Of a stretch of DNA of 64,000 nucleotides, positions 1 to 9,773 are shown piece after piece. A model generated the notes under the pieces. The model was not told the origin of the DNA and did not search any database. It saw only the letters and a program-made list of their open reading frames with translations. The DNA is taken from positions 46,873,335 through 46,937,334 of the forward strand of contig NC_134018.1 in NCBI RefSeq assembly GCF_040712315.1, written 5' to 3'. Source of the stretch: Castanea sativa (lineage: Eukaryota > Streptophyta > Magnoliopsida > Fagales > Fagaceae). Both the position numbers and the translations under genes were made by a program. Within the stretch, counting starts at the first letter, position 1, and the number at the start of each line of letters is the position of its first letter.

Positions 1-57
1 TGTGCTACTATATATCTGCAACTACCCTATTTTTCTTTGTCTTGTTAACTAATTCAG

Positions 58-593
58 CTAAAAGTCTTAATGGACCAATACCGTGGCAGGAAATAGATCC
101 AACATTTGTTCCCAAGTTAGAAATAGTAACCTCTCAACCTGTTGAAGTACCACGATTACGTCCTCTCACCAAGGAAGATTTCCAGATCCTTCTTGGGGTT
201 GAAAGGTTCCGATGCCCTGAAATTTTATTTCGTCCCAACTGGATAGCTGTGGATCAGGCAGGGCTAGATGAGATGACTGGTGTCTCAATAAGGAGGTTGT
301 CACCTGTGGGCCAAGAGGTGGAGGAGAGACTGACCAATTCAATATTCATCACTGGTGGGAGTTGTCTTTTCCCTGGTATGAGCAAACGCTTGGTAGCTGG
401 AACCCGGATGATTCGGCCATGCGGGTCACCTATAAGGGTGGTCAAAGCATCGGATCCAGTACTTGATGCATGGCGTGGGGCTGCTGCTTATGCAACTGCT
501 CCACAGTTTCTGACACAAACTTTCAGTAGAACAGATTATTATGAGAAGGGTGAAGATTGGCTTCGCAGATATCAATTGCGGTATACATTATAA
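58..593 (+). CDS. ARP5: Actin-related protein 5 (ARP5), C-terminal exon, partial
   Basis: Open frame of about 178 codons ending in TAA at 591-593. The window starts inside the upstream intron: a pyrimidine-rich tract runs into TTCAG at 53-57, so the exon should start at 58 in a split codon. The protein matches the C-terminal actin-fold part of ARP5 by recall: an LTKEDFQILLGVERFRCPE block, then IFITGGSCLFPGM, the actin-family nucleotide-site strand with GG, then a basic end WLRRYQLRYTL. ARP5 is a nuclear subunit of the INO80 chromatin remodeller, acting with IES6 in nucleosome sliding and in DNA repair. All upstream exons lie outside the window, so the full length cannot be judged. No frame damage is seen. 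Downstream neighbour FZR3 is in the same direction about 3.4 kb away, so the two are independent transcription units. Confidence 0.85.
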
Positions 594-1029
594 TATATTT
601 GGCCGCAGTCCATTAATGTATATTGTCTTTCACATTAAATGATACTAAATCAATTCAATTCTAGACTAAACTTCTGAACTGTCAGTGAGGTTCTGCCTCA
701 AGTCTTTTGCCACTGTTAGGCATTGATGCATACAGGGATCTTGTTCTTATTTAATTCCCAATCCATTGTCTGATCTTCTGGCGTTTGTGCAAATAATTAC
801 TTTGCCACTTGATTCTCAATCTCTGGCCCATAGTTACTGAGCTGGCGTGTATATAACTCTGAATTTCAAAACCTTGGAAGTAAACTTCGATTTTTGTGTT
901 TGGGTGGGCCAATGTTTTCAAAACCTGTTAATTAATACTAGCTTAAAAGGCAGGAGTGTGCCTTTAACTTGAGTGAGATTTGAGACTGCCAAAAGGCAAG
1001 CCAGCAACTAATGCGTTTCTCCTGCATAC
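594..1029. other. ARP5 3' UTR and downstream flank
   Basis: No coding potential seen. It should contain the ARP5 3' UTR and polyadenylation region; several AT-rich stretches could serve, but no single site can be chosen. It ends at the TTA target site of the MITE at 1033. Confidence 0.5.
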
Positions 1030-1032
1030 TTA

Positions 1033-2118
1033 GAGCATCTGCATTGGAACATCTGCGTTAGGGGATGTAAAACTTTACAAAATACAAAAGACAACAAATT
1101 TTACACATTTTACTTCAAATTTTTTTCACATCAGTTCTTTTAAAATTGTGTATATTTACACATTTGCCACAATAATTGTTCATATATACACGATTACTGT
1201 AACTATATATACTATTATTTTATTAATTTCATATTTTGCTCCTTTTTTTCTCTCTTCTCCAATTGCAAAACCAACTCAAACTTCTCTCCCTCATCATCTT
1301 CTTCCTTTGATACACACAAATACATCCACACAAACACACCCACATAGACAAACCAACACAGAGACGCACAAAAATGCATAGACTGTTTGATGCTTGTTGA
1401 TCAGTGCTACAGTGGAGTTTGATGCTTGCTAGCAGCAAAGGTCCATTTGATGCTTGTTCTCTCACTATTTCACAGAACTTGCAAAAGCACCACCACCAAA
1501 ATGCAGATCCCACCATTCACCCAATACTATCCAATCACCACCACCAAAACCCGTTAAAATAACGGAAACTCAAAATACAACAAAAATCAAACCTAATCAA
1601 CTCAAAATTAAACCATCAACTGAAAACCCATAACCCATAACCCAAACCCAAAATCAAAATCAAACACAACTTAATGGTGGCCAAACGCTTGAAATCAGTT
1701 GAGAGAGATCCAACAATGAAAGCTTTGACAGAGAGAGATTTCTTCAAAACTTTGAGATTCGACGATCGTGAGAGAGAGATCTGATATGAGAACTTGAGCT
1801 ACTCAAATCTGTTCTTTCACATACAAAATCCCCACACAATCTCATCATCAATGGTATTGTCGACGAAGATGGAGTAGCCCCATCGCCATCGTCACGTATA
1901 GAGGTCGATGACAAAGTGAGAGCAAGCTTAGAGGAAATTTGTAAGTGTGTGGGCTTTGGATGAGAGGAAATCTGTAAGTTTGTGGGTTAGGGAAAAGAGA
2001 GAGGTGGAGAGTTTGAGGGAGGAGAGGAGACGTGTGAGATAAGAAGTATTTTATTATTTTTAAAAAATAATAATAAAAGCAGAATAAAAAAATTATGCAC
2101 CATCTGATGTGGTTGCTC
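1033..2118. mobile_element. PIF/Harbinger-like MITE, TTA target duplication
   Basis: The left end GAGCATCTGCATTGG and the inverted right end GAGCAACCACATCAG are imperfect terminal inverted repeats (10 of 15 bases match). Each is directly flanked by TTA (1030-1032 and 2119-2121), the 3-bp target duplication typical of PIF/Harbinger elements. The interior is AT-rich with GAGA-type purine tracts and no transposase frame, so it is non-autonomous. At 1086 bp it is long for a MITE. The right half was later copied in tandem (see 1926-2538). The family name rests on TIR and TSD style only. Confidence 0.6.
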
Positions 2119-2538
2119 TTATATCCTGGTTGTGATGAAATACTTGGATTTAGTTTTCCTTCATGCGAGCCATGGATCAAAGCTACGAGCTTAGAGGAAA
2201 TTTGTAAGTTTGTGGTTGTGGGTTAGGGAAAAGAGAGAGGTGGAGAGTTTAAGGGAGGAGAGGAGACATGTGAGATAAGAAGTATTTTATTATTTAAAAA
2301 TAATAATAAAAAAATCAGAATAAAAAAATATTATTTATATAAAATAGAGTGTATGATAGATAAACTGACGTGGGTGTTTTGTAAAAGTGGGTATGTAAAA
2401 TAGAAAAAAGTAATTTTTTTTTGTGGTTGCAAAATAGACAGAAATTATGCACCATTTGATGTGGTTGCTCTTACATCCTGGTTGTGATGAAATACTTGGA
2501 TTTAGTTTCCCTTCATGTGAGCCATGGATCAAAGCTAT
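1926..2538. repeat. Tandem duplication of MITE right end plus flank
   Basis: Two direct copies: 1926-2188 and 2189-2538. Both begin GCTTAGAGGAAATTTGTAAG, share the purine-rich GAGAGAGGTGGAGAG block, contain the MITE terminus at GGTTGCTCTTA, and continue into the same unique flank (a TGGTTGTGATGAAATACTTG block, then GAGCCATGGATCAAAGCT). Because the unit includes MITE and non-MITE sequence, duplication followed insertion. The second copy is longer because it keeps about 100 bp of MITE interior missing from the first. Confidence 0.8.
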
Positions 2539-3249
2539 ACGGGTTTCTTTTCAGGTCTTTATCGATCATAGATCAATATGGTTTGGAATTAATTTGCTTT
2601 TAACAACTCTAGAGTCATAACAATTTAACAACATACGTAAAAAAAAATATTTGTGAAAATTGTTGTTCGGACAATTTGTACAAGTTTTTTTTTAAAATAA
2701 TTTTTTTAAGCCTTACATTTTCAAGTCATAAGCATATTTTTGTCTAGTTTCAGAAAATAGGAAAAAAGTTAATCCGAACACACTTGCAAGAGGAGTTTTT
2801 TTATTTTTATTTATATATATATATTATTATTTATTTATTTCTATTAAATATGCAAGATTTGAATTTAGGATATTCGTAGCTCTTTATCGTTGAGACACCA
2901 ATAAGTTCATTGTTTGTATAAATGAGATTTGATTCCATAACTTTATTTGAAGATAAAAGACTACCAGTTAAGTCAAAAAACAAAGTTTATATGCAAACTG
3001 ACGGTTGGAGGAATTTTTCCAAACTGAGTTAGAAATAATCTTATGAAGTTGACATGTCCTATACCATGTGCAAGTCACATTACCGGTTAAAATCACCTCA
3101 CCCGTAGTTAGTATACTTAACTCGGTAAACCCAAACCCAAACCCTCTCTCTCCCCGCATACTGGGCCTCCACCACCACAACTATGACAAAAACACTAATT
3201 TTGGGCTTATTTTTTTCTTCAGTTTTGGAGGCTAGGTTGTGGTAGAATT
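2539..3249. other. Intergenic AT-rich DNA upstream of FZR3
   Basis: No gene-like frame. It contains poly-T and poly-A tracts and a TATATATA run near 2813-2825. Nothing else can be supported. Confidence 0.4.
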
Positions 3250-3476
3250 AAAACTTATAATTTTAAAGTTTTAAATTAAATTAAAATTATTGCAAATTAA
3301 GCTTTTATAGTTTTACTAATTTAAAATAAAATACAAGAATTTTAAAATCGTATGAATCGATATGACTTTAAAGTTTAAAATACAAGGTGTGATTCAAAAC
3401 TAACGAAACTATAAGCTTAATTTGTAACAATCTTAAATTTTGAGGATATAATTTAAAATTTTATAAAACTATAAAA
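3250..3476. repeat. Large imperfect palindrome (MITE-like foldback)
   Basis: Two AT-rich arms of about 80 bp face each other. The left arm holds GCAAATTAAGCTTTTATAG and the right arm holds its near-complement CTATAAGCTTAATTTG, with matching outer AT-rich arms. The foldback shape and lack of coding suggest a MITE, but no target duplication could be fixed. Confidence 0.5.
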
Positions 3477-3550
3477 ATTTGAAACTATTCCTCAAATATA
3501 GATGCTTAAAAAAGGAAATTCCAAAGAAGGAAAAAACAAAAATCCAAAAA

Positions 3551-3576
3551 AGTGCAGTGCAGTGCAGTGCAGTGCA
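3551..3576. repeat. (AGTGC)5 microsatellite
   Basis: Five perfect copies of AGTGC, about 390 bp upstream of the FZR3 start codon. It is likely to vary in length between individuals. Confidence 0.9.
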
Positions 3577-3614
3577 AGGGAGCTCTAATCAATAAAATAA
3601 AATACTAATAAAGC

Positions 3615-3784
3615 AACGGCTACTTTGGTAACTAAACCCAACAGCCAAGCCAGCTTGTACAAGCTTATCATATACAGTATTTATGTAAAATTCGACCGTT
3701 GGGGAGGAGTGTTTCGCACGGCCCTAGCTCTTTCTTTTTCCAACAACGCTCCTCTCCTATAAACCCCACCATTTTTTTACCGTT
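3615..3784 (+). promoter_or_regulatory. FZR3 promoter: three AACGG (MSA-like) cores and TATA box
   Basis: AACGG cores lie at 3615-3619 (plus strand), 3696-3700 and 3780-3784 (minus strand). The middle one reads CCCAACGGTCG on the minus strand and differs only at the last base from the mitosis-specific activator consensus YCYAACGGYYA, bound by three-repeat MYB factors. TATAAA at 3758-3763 puts transcription start near 3790. A (TTTC)n tract at about 3860-3885 lies in the 5' UTR. MSA sites suit an APC/C activator expressed at G2/M; that link is inference from family knowledge. Confidence 0.55.
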
Positions 3785-3965
3785 GCAAATCTTGCTTCTC
3801 ACTCTCTCACACAAGACCACCCTCTTTAGAAAAAGCCCTCTTTGCTTGCAGAGAGCGGCCTTTCTTTCTTTCTTTCTTTCTTTCTAGCTTTCTTTCTCAT
3901 CTTCACTATTCACCATAGACAAAAAAAAAAAAAAAAGATTTCAAAGAAAGAAGGAGACCCAGAAA

Positions 3966-6900
3966 ATGGATTCACCTCAAGCGAAAAAAAGCGGGTTGAA
4001 TCTCCCGGCTGGGATGTCTGAGACATCACTACGCCTCGAGACCTTTTCGGGTTCTACTTTTCGTGCTGTGACTAACTTGGGATCGCCTCGAACCATATCG
4101 AACTTGTCAGCATCCCCTTCGAAATCTTCGAGTTGCAGTGATAGGTTCATACCGTGTAGATCTTCGTCGAGGCTGCACACTTTCGGGTTGATTGATAAGG
4201 GGTCGCCGCTTAAAGAAGGCGGAAATGAGGTGTATTCGAGGTTGTTGAGAGCGGAGCTTTTTGGATCTGATTTTGGGTCTTTTTCTAATGCAGGTCCAGG
4301 GTCACCTATGAGTCCTAGCAAGAACATGTTGAGGTTCAAGACCGAGAGCTCAGGGCCTAATTCTCCTTACTCGCCTTCGATCTTAGGATATGATAATGGG
4401 TTTTCTTCAGAGACTTCCACGCCTCCCAAGCCACCTCGCAAGGTCCCCAAGACTCCCCATAAGGTATGCATTGAATGCTCTTTCTGGTTCTTATCTTTTT
4501 GCTTGCAGGAGATATTTTGTATGGGGCAAAACTAACTTAAAGCACAATTAAATTTAAGGATTTGACTTATTAGCAAATGCTACACATGATTGAATTTAAT
4601 TTGAGGATCTAAGGTACAACTATGAAGGAAAAACCAAGTTCATGCAAATTGTTTGTGTTAGGCGCAGTTAGTATTTGAAAATTTCAGCTGACAGTTGTTT
4701 CATAGACTAAGATGCAAATATGAGCAAATGAACTAACTGAATCTCAGCTGAGAGAGAGAGAGAGAGAGCAAACCTTGAATGAATTATAAAGAGAATAATG
4801 CAGTGATAGATATAGGAATAAAAAATGTGGTTGATCATTGAAGTTAAATTGTGGCAGGTTCTAGATGCTCCATCACTTCAAGATGACTTTTACTTGAACC
4901 TAGTGGATTGGTCCTCACAAAATGTCCTTGCAGTTGGATTGGGAACCTGTGTTTATCTATGGAGTGCATCAAACAGCAAAGTAAGTTTAGTATTACTTTG
5001 TTGGGAACAAATTGAAGCAGAGTTTGGTATGAGTTGTGTCTAACATTCTATTATGCCATTTTGTTCTCAGGTAACAAAGTTGTGTGATTTGGGACCTAAT
5101 GATGGTGTGTGTTCTGTCCAATGGACCCGAGAGGGTTCATACATTTCCATTGGTACAAATCTTGGTCAAGTTCAGGTAGCTAGTCCTCTAAACTTGCATA
5201 TGATCCTTTAATTATCACATCTTCTTTGTAGGCTAGTATGTTCAATTAGTCTCTTATAGAATTGAAATTAAGCTAGCATTTTGGTATACTGTTGTAGGCC
5301 TGGGATGGGACACAGTGCAAGAAAGTCCGAACCATAGGTGGGCCTCAAACAAGAACAAGGGTTTTGGCATGGAATTCGCGCACATTGGCCTTCGGAAGCA
5401 GGGATCGCAACATACTTCAACATGATCTTCGGGTTCAAAATGACTTCGTTAGCAAGCTAATTGGCCACAAGTCTGAGGTGAAGCCATTGAAAATTTCTTA
5501 ACTCCTCTTTTCATCAACTGAAAGCCCTTAGTCCCACCTACTTGGAGCTTCCTATACATATCTTTTATTGTCATTTAGCTTTATAGAGGATCATATCCTC
5601 TGTTAAGTGTTATAATCCAACGTTATTGATATGCTATCTTTAACATGGACCACAACTTAATGGGAGAAAACAGAGAAGTTATAGGGAAAATGGCAGTAAT
5701 CTTAACCTTTCCTTAACTTCAATGCAACAGGTATGTGGGCTAAAATGGTCCCATGATGACAGGGAACTTGCATCTGGTGGCAATGATAATCAGGTATTCA
5801 TCACTAACTTTTAGTTGTTTCTTATTCTTTGGAAGCTTTGTGTCTAGTCGATAACTAATCTGATTTCTTGCTGGTGAGCCTAGCTATTGGTCTGGAACCA
5901 TCATTCTCAGCAACCAGCTTTGAGACTAACAGAGCACACAGCTGCTGTCAAGGCCATTGCTTGGTCACCCCACCAAAGTGGCCTTCTTGCATCTGGAGGT
6001 GGAACAGCTGATAGATGTATTCGCTTCTGGAACACCACAAACGGCCACCAACTGAACAGCGTTGACACAGGGAGCCAGGTAGTTCTTTTCAATTCTTTAT
6101 GCATCATACCAGTTGATTTTCATAAAGGGAAAAAAAAATTCTACTAGCCTTTGTAAATGCCCATAGGAAAATTATGATTTCTGATAAGGACCGGGAGGGG
6201 GGAAGTGGGTGCTAATGCCAATTCAGACAACATATGATCCTGTCATGTGGAAATTTGTTCTTGAATAAATTCATGTGCTGAAGGAATACTTATATAGAGT
6301 TTGCTGCTTAACATGCAGGTTTGCAATCTTGCATGGAGTAAAAATGTGAATGAAATAGTAAGCACTCATGGGTATTCCCAGAATCAAATTATGGTGTGGA
6401 AGTATCCATCAATGACAAAGGTTAGCTTTTTAGTCATAACTTCATTTTCATCATAATCTGTCAGCAAACCTTGGCCTTTGAAATTATAGACAAGACTTGT
6501 CTGGTTTTTTTTTTTTTATTATTGAAACTTTTGGATTGATTGATAGGTTGCAACTCTAACGGGACATAGTATGCGAGTGCTTTACCTTGCAATGTCACCC
6601 GATGGTCAGGTATCATTTCCTTTAAAGCATTTTTCATAGCATGTGAACCTGATTGGCAGCACAGGAGAGTAACACCAAAAATAGATGCAAATATATATTA
6701 TACTGCATATAGAAATGTTTTAATTTGAACTCAATTGCCTCCTGCAGACTATAGTTACTGGTGCAGGTGATGAAACCCTCCGGTTTTGGAATGTCTTCCC
6801 ATCCATGAAAACACCAGTAAGCATGACCATTGCAGAGCATATTTGATAATAATCAAACTGTACTTTGCTATCTCTTTCTAATTCTCTTCTCTTGTTTCCT

Positions 6901-6967
6901 ATTGTGTTTTCAGACACCAGTGAGAGACACAGGTCTTTGGTCTCTTGGGCGAACCCAAATTCGATGA
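3966..6967 (+). CDS. FZR3: FIZZY-RELATED 3 / CCS52B, APC/C activator (10 exons)
   Basis: Plant Cdh1-type activator that recruits substrates to the anaphase-promoting complex. Exons read from splice sites: 3966-4463, 4858-4980, 5071-5175, 5298-5477, 5731-5793, 5884-6078, 6319-6420, 6547-6609, 6748-6816, 6914-6967. All introns are GT..AG in phase 0, giving 483 residues, close to Arabidopsis CCS52B (about 481). Seen in order: C-box DRFIPCR at residues 59-65, the Cdh1-specific [11 protein letters not shown] at 90-100, [12 protein letters not shown] before the propeller, seven WD40 blades, and the C-terminal Ile-Arg tail that docks on APC/C. N-terminal GLNLPAGM and the tail [17 protein letters not shown] point to the B type (FZR3) rather than CCS52A. 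Local differences from the usual sequence are GGPQTRTR and LAFGSRDRN in blade 2. The reading frame is intact. The terminal exon lies in a tandem repeat (6932-7123). Confidence 0.93.
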
Positions 6968-7123
6968 TATTCTTTGCACACGTGAATATGTTTTTGGTCT
7001 TTGGTCTCTTGGGCGAACCCAATTTCGATGATATTCTTTGCACACGTGAATATATTTTTGGTCTTTGGTCTCTTGGGCAAACCCGAATTCAATGATATTC
7101 TTTGCACACGTGAATATGTTTTG
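6932..7123 (+). repeat. 64-bp x3 tandem repeat containing the FZR3 terminal exon
   Basis: Units start at 6932, 6996 and 7060 with a period of exactly 64 bp. Unit 1 holds the real C-terminus and stop. Units 2 and 3 lie in the 3' UTR and still read [15 protein letters not shown] and GLWSLGQTRIQ-stop, so the docking tail is IR in unit 1, FR in unit 2 and IQ in unit 3. The units also share an ATATTCTTTGCACACGTGAA block. No AG acceptor inside the unit would make the copies alternative exons. Confidence 0.9.
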
Positions 7124-7718
7124 GTTATGAAGATGGAAAGTAAAGGCTAGTTTATACTGTATATGAAACTGTAATTTATTTGTGAGCAGCTGAGATGTGC
7201 TGAGAGATTGGCAATGATGTATTCTATTTTTTTCCCCCTTCTGCTATAAAGTTTTGCATCTGTAAAGTGTTTCCTTGTTTATAAAATACTTGGACATCAA
7301 TAACACTAGATAAGTTGTACTCTCTCTCTATGTCATTTTATTATTATCTGATGGAATCAAAGCTTTTAGTCTGTATTAGCTTTTGTATATGTGGTACTCA
7401 TAGAAGCGCTAATAAAAGGTTTGAACAACTGCACATAACAACAAGAAACGATTCTGTATTCTTGAACAGGTCACAATGATGTTTATCATTTAATGAAATT
7501 TCAGTTTCCAACTTGAAAATACAAACACCAGGCTTACTACATCCTAGAGTACATAGGAAGTAAAAATAAAATTACAATGAAGCTCATAAAATACATTGCA
7601 GATTGCAAAGAATTGAATTTTATCCTACATTGCAGATTGTGTTTTTCCTATTTTGCCCAATTATTGTTGATTTCTGGTGGCCTGAGTCTGGCACAAGAAG
7701 CCAATTATATGGAACAAA
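7124..7718. other. Convergent 3' ends of FZR3 and FtsJ gene
   Basis: No coding sequence. It holds the 3' UTR of FZR3 from the left and that of the FtsJ-like gene from the right, which face each other tail to tail about 750 bp apart. Confidence 0.5.
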
Positions 7719-9583
7719 TTATATTTGTCCTTGCTGCAACCCTTGACATATCAGATAAATCTCTCTGGATGAAGATCTTGTGGCTTTTGGCCTCAACCAT
7801 GATGCTTTTCTAAACAGTGGTTTGCATATCTGGGTGAATTCTGTGAAGGCAAAAGCCAGAAAGAAAGCAAGAATTATATCCAAACCCGTCAGCTGGAAAA
7901 GAACTAGATAGAGTAGATACTGCATTTATAAAATACAATCCAACCTTTCACATCTTCACTCTCTAAAAGCTTTATGACAAGATGGCCCCCTGTTAGCAGA
8001 ACACCCTCATTCTCTAAATCAGAGGCTGAACTGTCCATCTCTTTTTCCTTCTGAACATTATCATCCGGAATATGTAATGTAGCTCTACCAACAGCCAAAT
8101 CAAGTGCTTGCATTCCCAACTCAACTGATAAAGCTGCATCCCTAGTTGTGATTCCAGAAACCAAGGGACACATATCCGAGAGAATCACAGAAAACCCTTT
8201 CTGCTGCACAGTAGGAAAACAAAATCATATCTGTATCCCTACACTAGTGAAAGAGAGAGACCCCCATAATGGTTTGCCTTGAGCGAAACTAAGATCTATC
8301 AAGTTATAAAGATCCCAGTCTATCTAAATCTCAAGATAAGATGAACACTCTCATCTCTGAAGTGTTTTTGTTTCAAAGGTTCAAACATATTAAGGCAAAC
8401 AAGGTTAAGGGCCAACCTGTATTTAGACAAGAAGCAGAAAAAAACCTGGCATACATTGTGTCAAGGAATCAACAACTAGACCATGCTGCAAAGTAATCAA
8501 GCTTTCAAATATAGTGAACCCAAGGTGATGAACCATTGGATTAATTAAGCCATTCTGCTTTGGGTAAATGAAAATTGAATTTACAAAGAAATCATCTATA
8601 GAAAGCACATCCATTTCCATCTTTATCTACTAGCCCTTTGATGGGAAACATAAGGATCCAATAGATTATAGAACTAATAAAAACAAGAGCAAATGCAGGG
8701 AGGGATGGTTTCAAACAAGGGACGCCGAAAAGGTTGAACCAGGAAGCAAGTAATGAACCTAAGTAACACCCTTCTCAATAAAGCTAGGATCACAGTTAAG
8801 TTTACTTCTTTCTTGGCAGTGTGAGAATGGCAAAGGGTATTATGGACCTCAGATACCCCCAAAAGAAAATAGCTCAAAAATCAATGAATAATCAGATAAT
8901 ATGTCAAATTAAAATACATTTAGAATATACCTGAGGAGAGAGAGCCCTAAGTTGGTGTTTAGGCAAGTTCATGACATCAGCACAAACAGTTTTAACCCTT
9001 GCATCACAGTGACGAGGAGGAACCTTCACCTTCTGTTCTGCATATACCATTATTTCACAAAATCAAAATCAAAATCATTTCTTTCAATTTCCTTTACCCA
9101 TCAGAAACAACTAAAGAATTAATGAATATTGAAGAAAAAATAAATAAAAACAAAACCTTGAGATCAATGCCCACAACAACCCCACCAGTTTTAAGAGGAC
9201 CCAAACTCTGGCAAGCTACCTACAAAAACAAAATAATAGGCAGAACAGAACACCATGAAAACTGAAAAAGCCATAAAAACAAAGACACCCTTTAAAACCC
9301 ATCAAAAAAATTTAGTTTTTGAAATGGAAAAACCTGAAGCCAAGCGCCAGGGGCGCAGCCGAGGTCGAGAACTGAGGAGCCGGGTTTTATCAGCTTGTAC
9401 TGCTTCTGCATCTGCAAAAGCTGTTCTTTCCCAAACAGAGAAAGATATCAGATGGGAGTGTGTGGAGAAAATTTTAAAAGAGAGAGAGAGAGAGAGAGGT
9501 AGTACCTTGAAGGCAGAGCGAGCAACATAGCCAAGGCGTTGAGCTTCTCTGTAGAAGAAATCTGGTGCTCCTGCACCATTCAT
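7719..9583 (-). CDS. FtsJ/RrmJ-like rRNA 2'-O-methyltransferase (6 exons)
   Basis: SAM-dependent ribose 2'-O-methyltransferase of the RlmE/FtsJ family, probably acting on large-subunit rRNA (MRM2-like); organelle location is an inference. Exons on the minus strand: 9583-9506, 9420-9334, 9219-9157, 9032-8931, 8203-7945, 7840-7719, giving 236 residues; bacterial RrmJ has about 209. The SAM loop DLGCAPGAW starts at residue 45. The catalytic K-D-K-E tetrad is visible as Lys26 (RSAFK), Asp120 (VILSD), Lys188 (LVIKLL) and Glu223 (SREIYLI). Residues about 150-182 form a low-complexity acidic insert absent from bacterial enzymes. The exon 5 acceptor could lie 3 nt further in, removing one Gln. By recall, Arabidopsis has an FtsJ-like gene (At5g13830) beside FZR3 (At5g13840), so this neighbourhood looks ancestral. 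The frame is intact. Confidence 0.9.
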
Positions 9584-9683
9584 CTCTCTCTTTTTGACTC
9601 TCTGTTTTTTCCTAAAACCCCTTTTGAGGTTTGTTTAAGGGTTTTGCAGTTTTTGGCTTTTTGCTTTCTTAAATTTAAAAAAT

Positions 9684-9689
9684 AAAAAA
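9684..9689 (-). terminator. Pol III T-run terminator of tRNA-Glu
   Basis: Six A on the plus strand (TTTTTT on the transcribed minus strand) begin 11 nt after the tRNA discriminator base; a second T-run follows at 9677-9682. Confidence 0.7.
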
Positions 9690-9699
9690 TGGAAATAAT

Positions 9700-9773
9700 T
9701 TCCATTGCCGGGATTTGAACCCGGGTCGCCTGGGTGAAAGCCAGGTATCCTAACCGGGCTGGACTACAATGGA
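9700..9773 (-). tRNA. tRNA-Glu (anticodon UUC)
   Basis: The minus strand folds as a 74-nt cloverleaf. The acceptor TCCATTG pairs perfectly with CAATGGA, followed by discriminator A. The anticodon stem is CCTGG/CCAGG with loop CTTTCAC, giving anticodon TTC. The T arm is GACCCGGG, then TTCAAAT, then CCCGG. The B box is intact and no intron is present. It lies 117 bp upstream of the FtsJ-like start codon on the same strand and is followed by T-runs. It is probably functional. Confidence 0.95.

Noticed and set aside
1148..1381. Short open frame read as a small protein
   Set aside because: The composition is low-complexity (His/Thr/Tyr-rich from CACA and TATA repeats), and it lies inside the MITE.
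7060..7123. Alternative last exons of FZR3 in the 64-bp repeat copies
   Set aside because: The units contain no splice acceptor before the coding-like part, so normal splicing cannot select them.
9255..9530. Plus-strand frame over the FtsJ-like first exons
   Set aside because: It overlaps minus-strand exons that carry the SAM-binding motif and correct splice sites, so it is a shadow.
9601..9660. Telo-box-like AAACCC motifs upstream of the FtsJ-like gene
   Set aside because: The words present (AAACCCC, AAACCCTTAA) do not match the AAACCCTA telo-box exactly, and single weak matches are common in AT-rich plant DNA.
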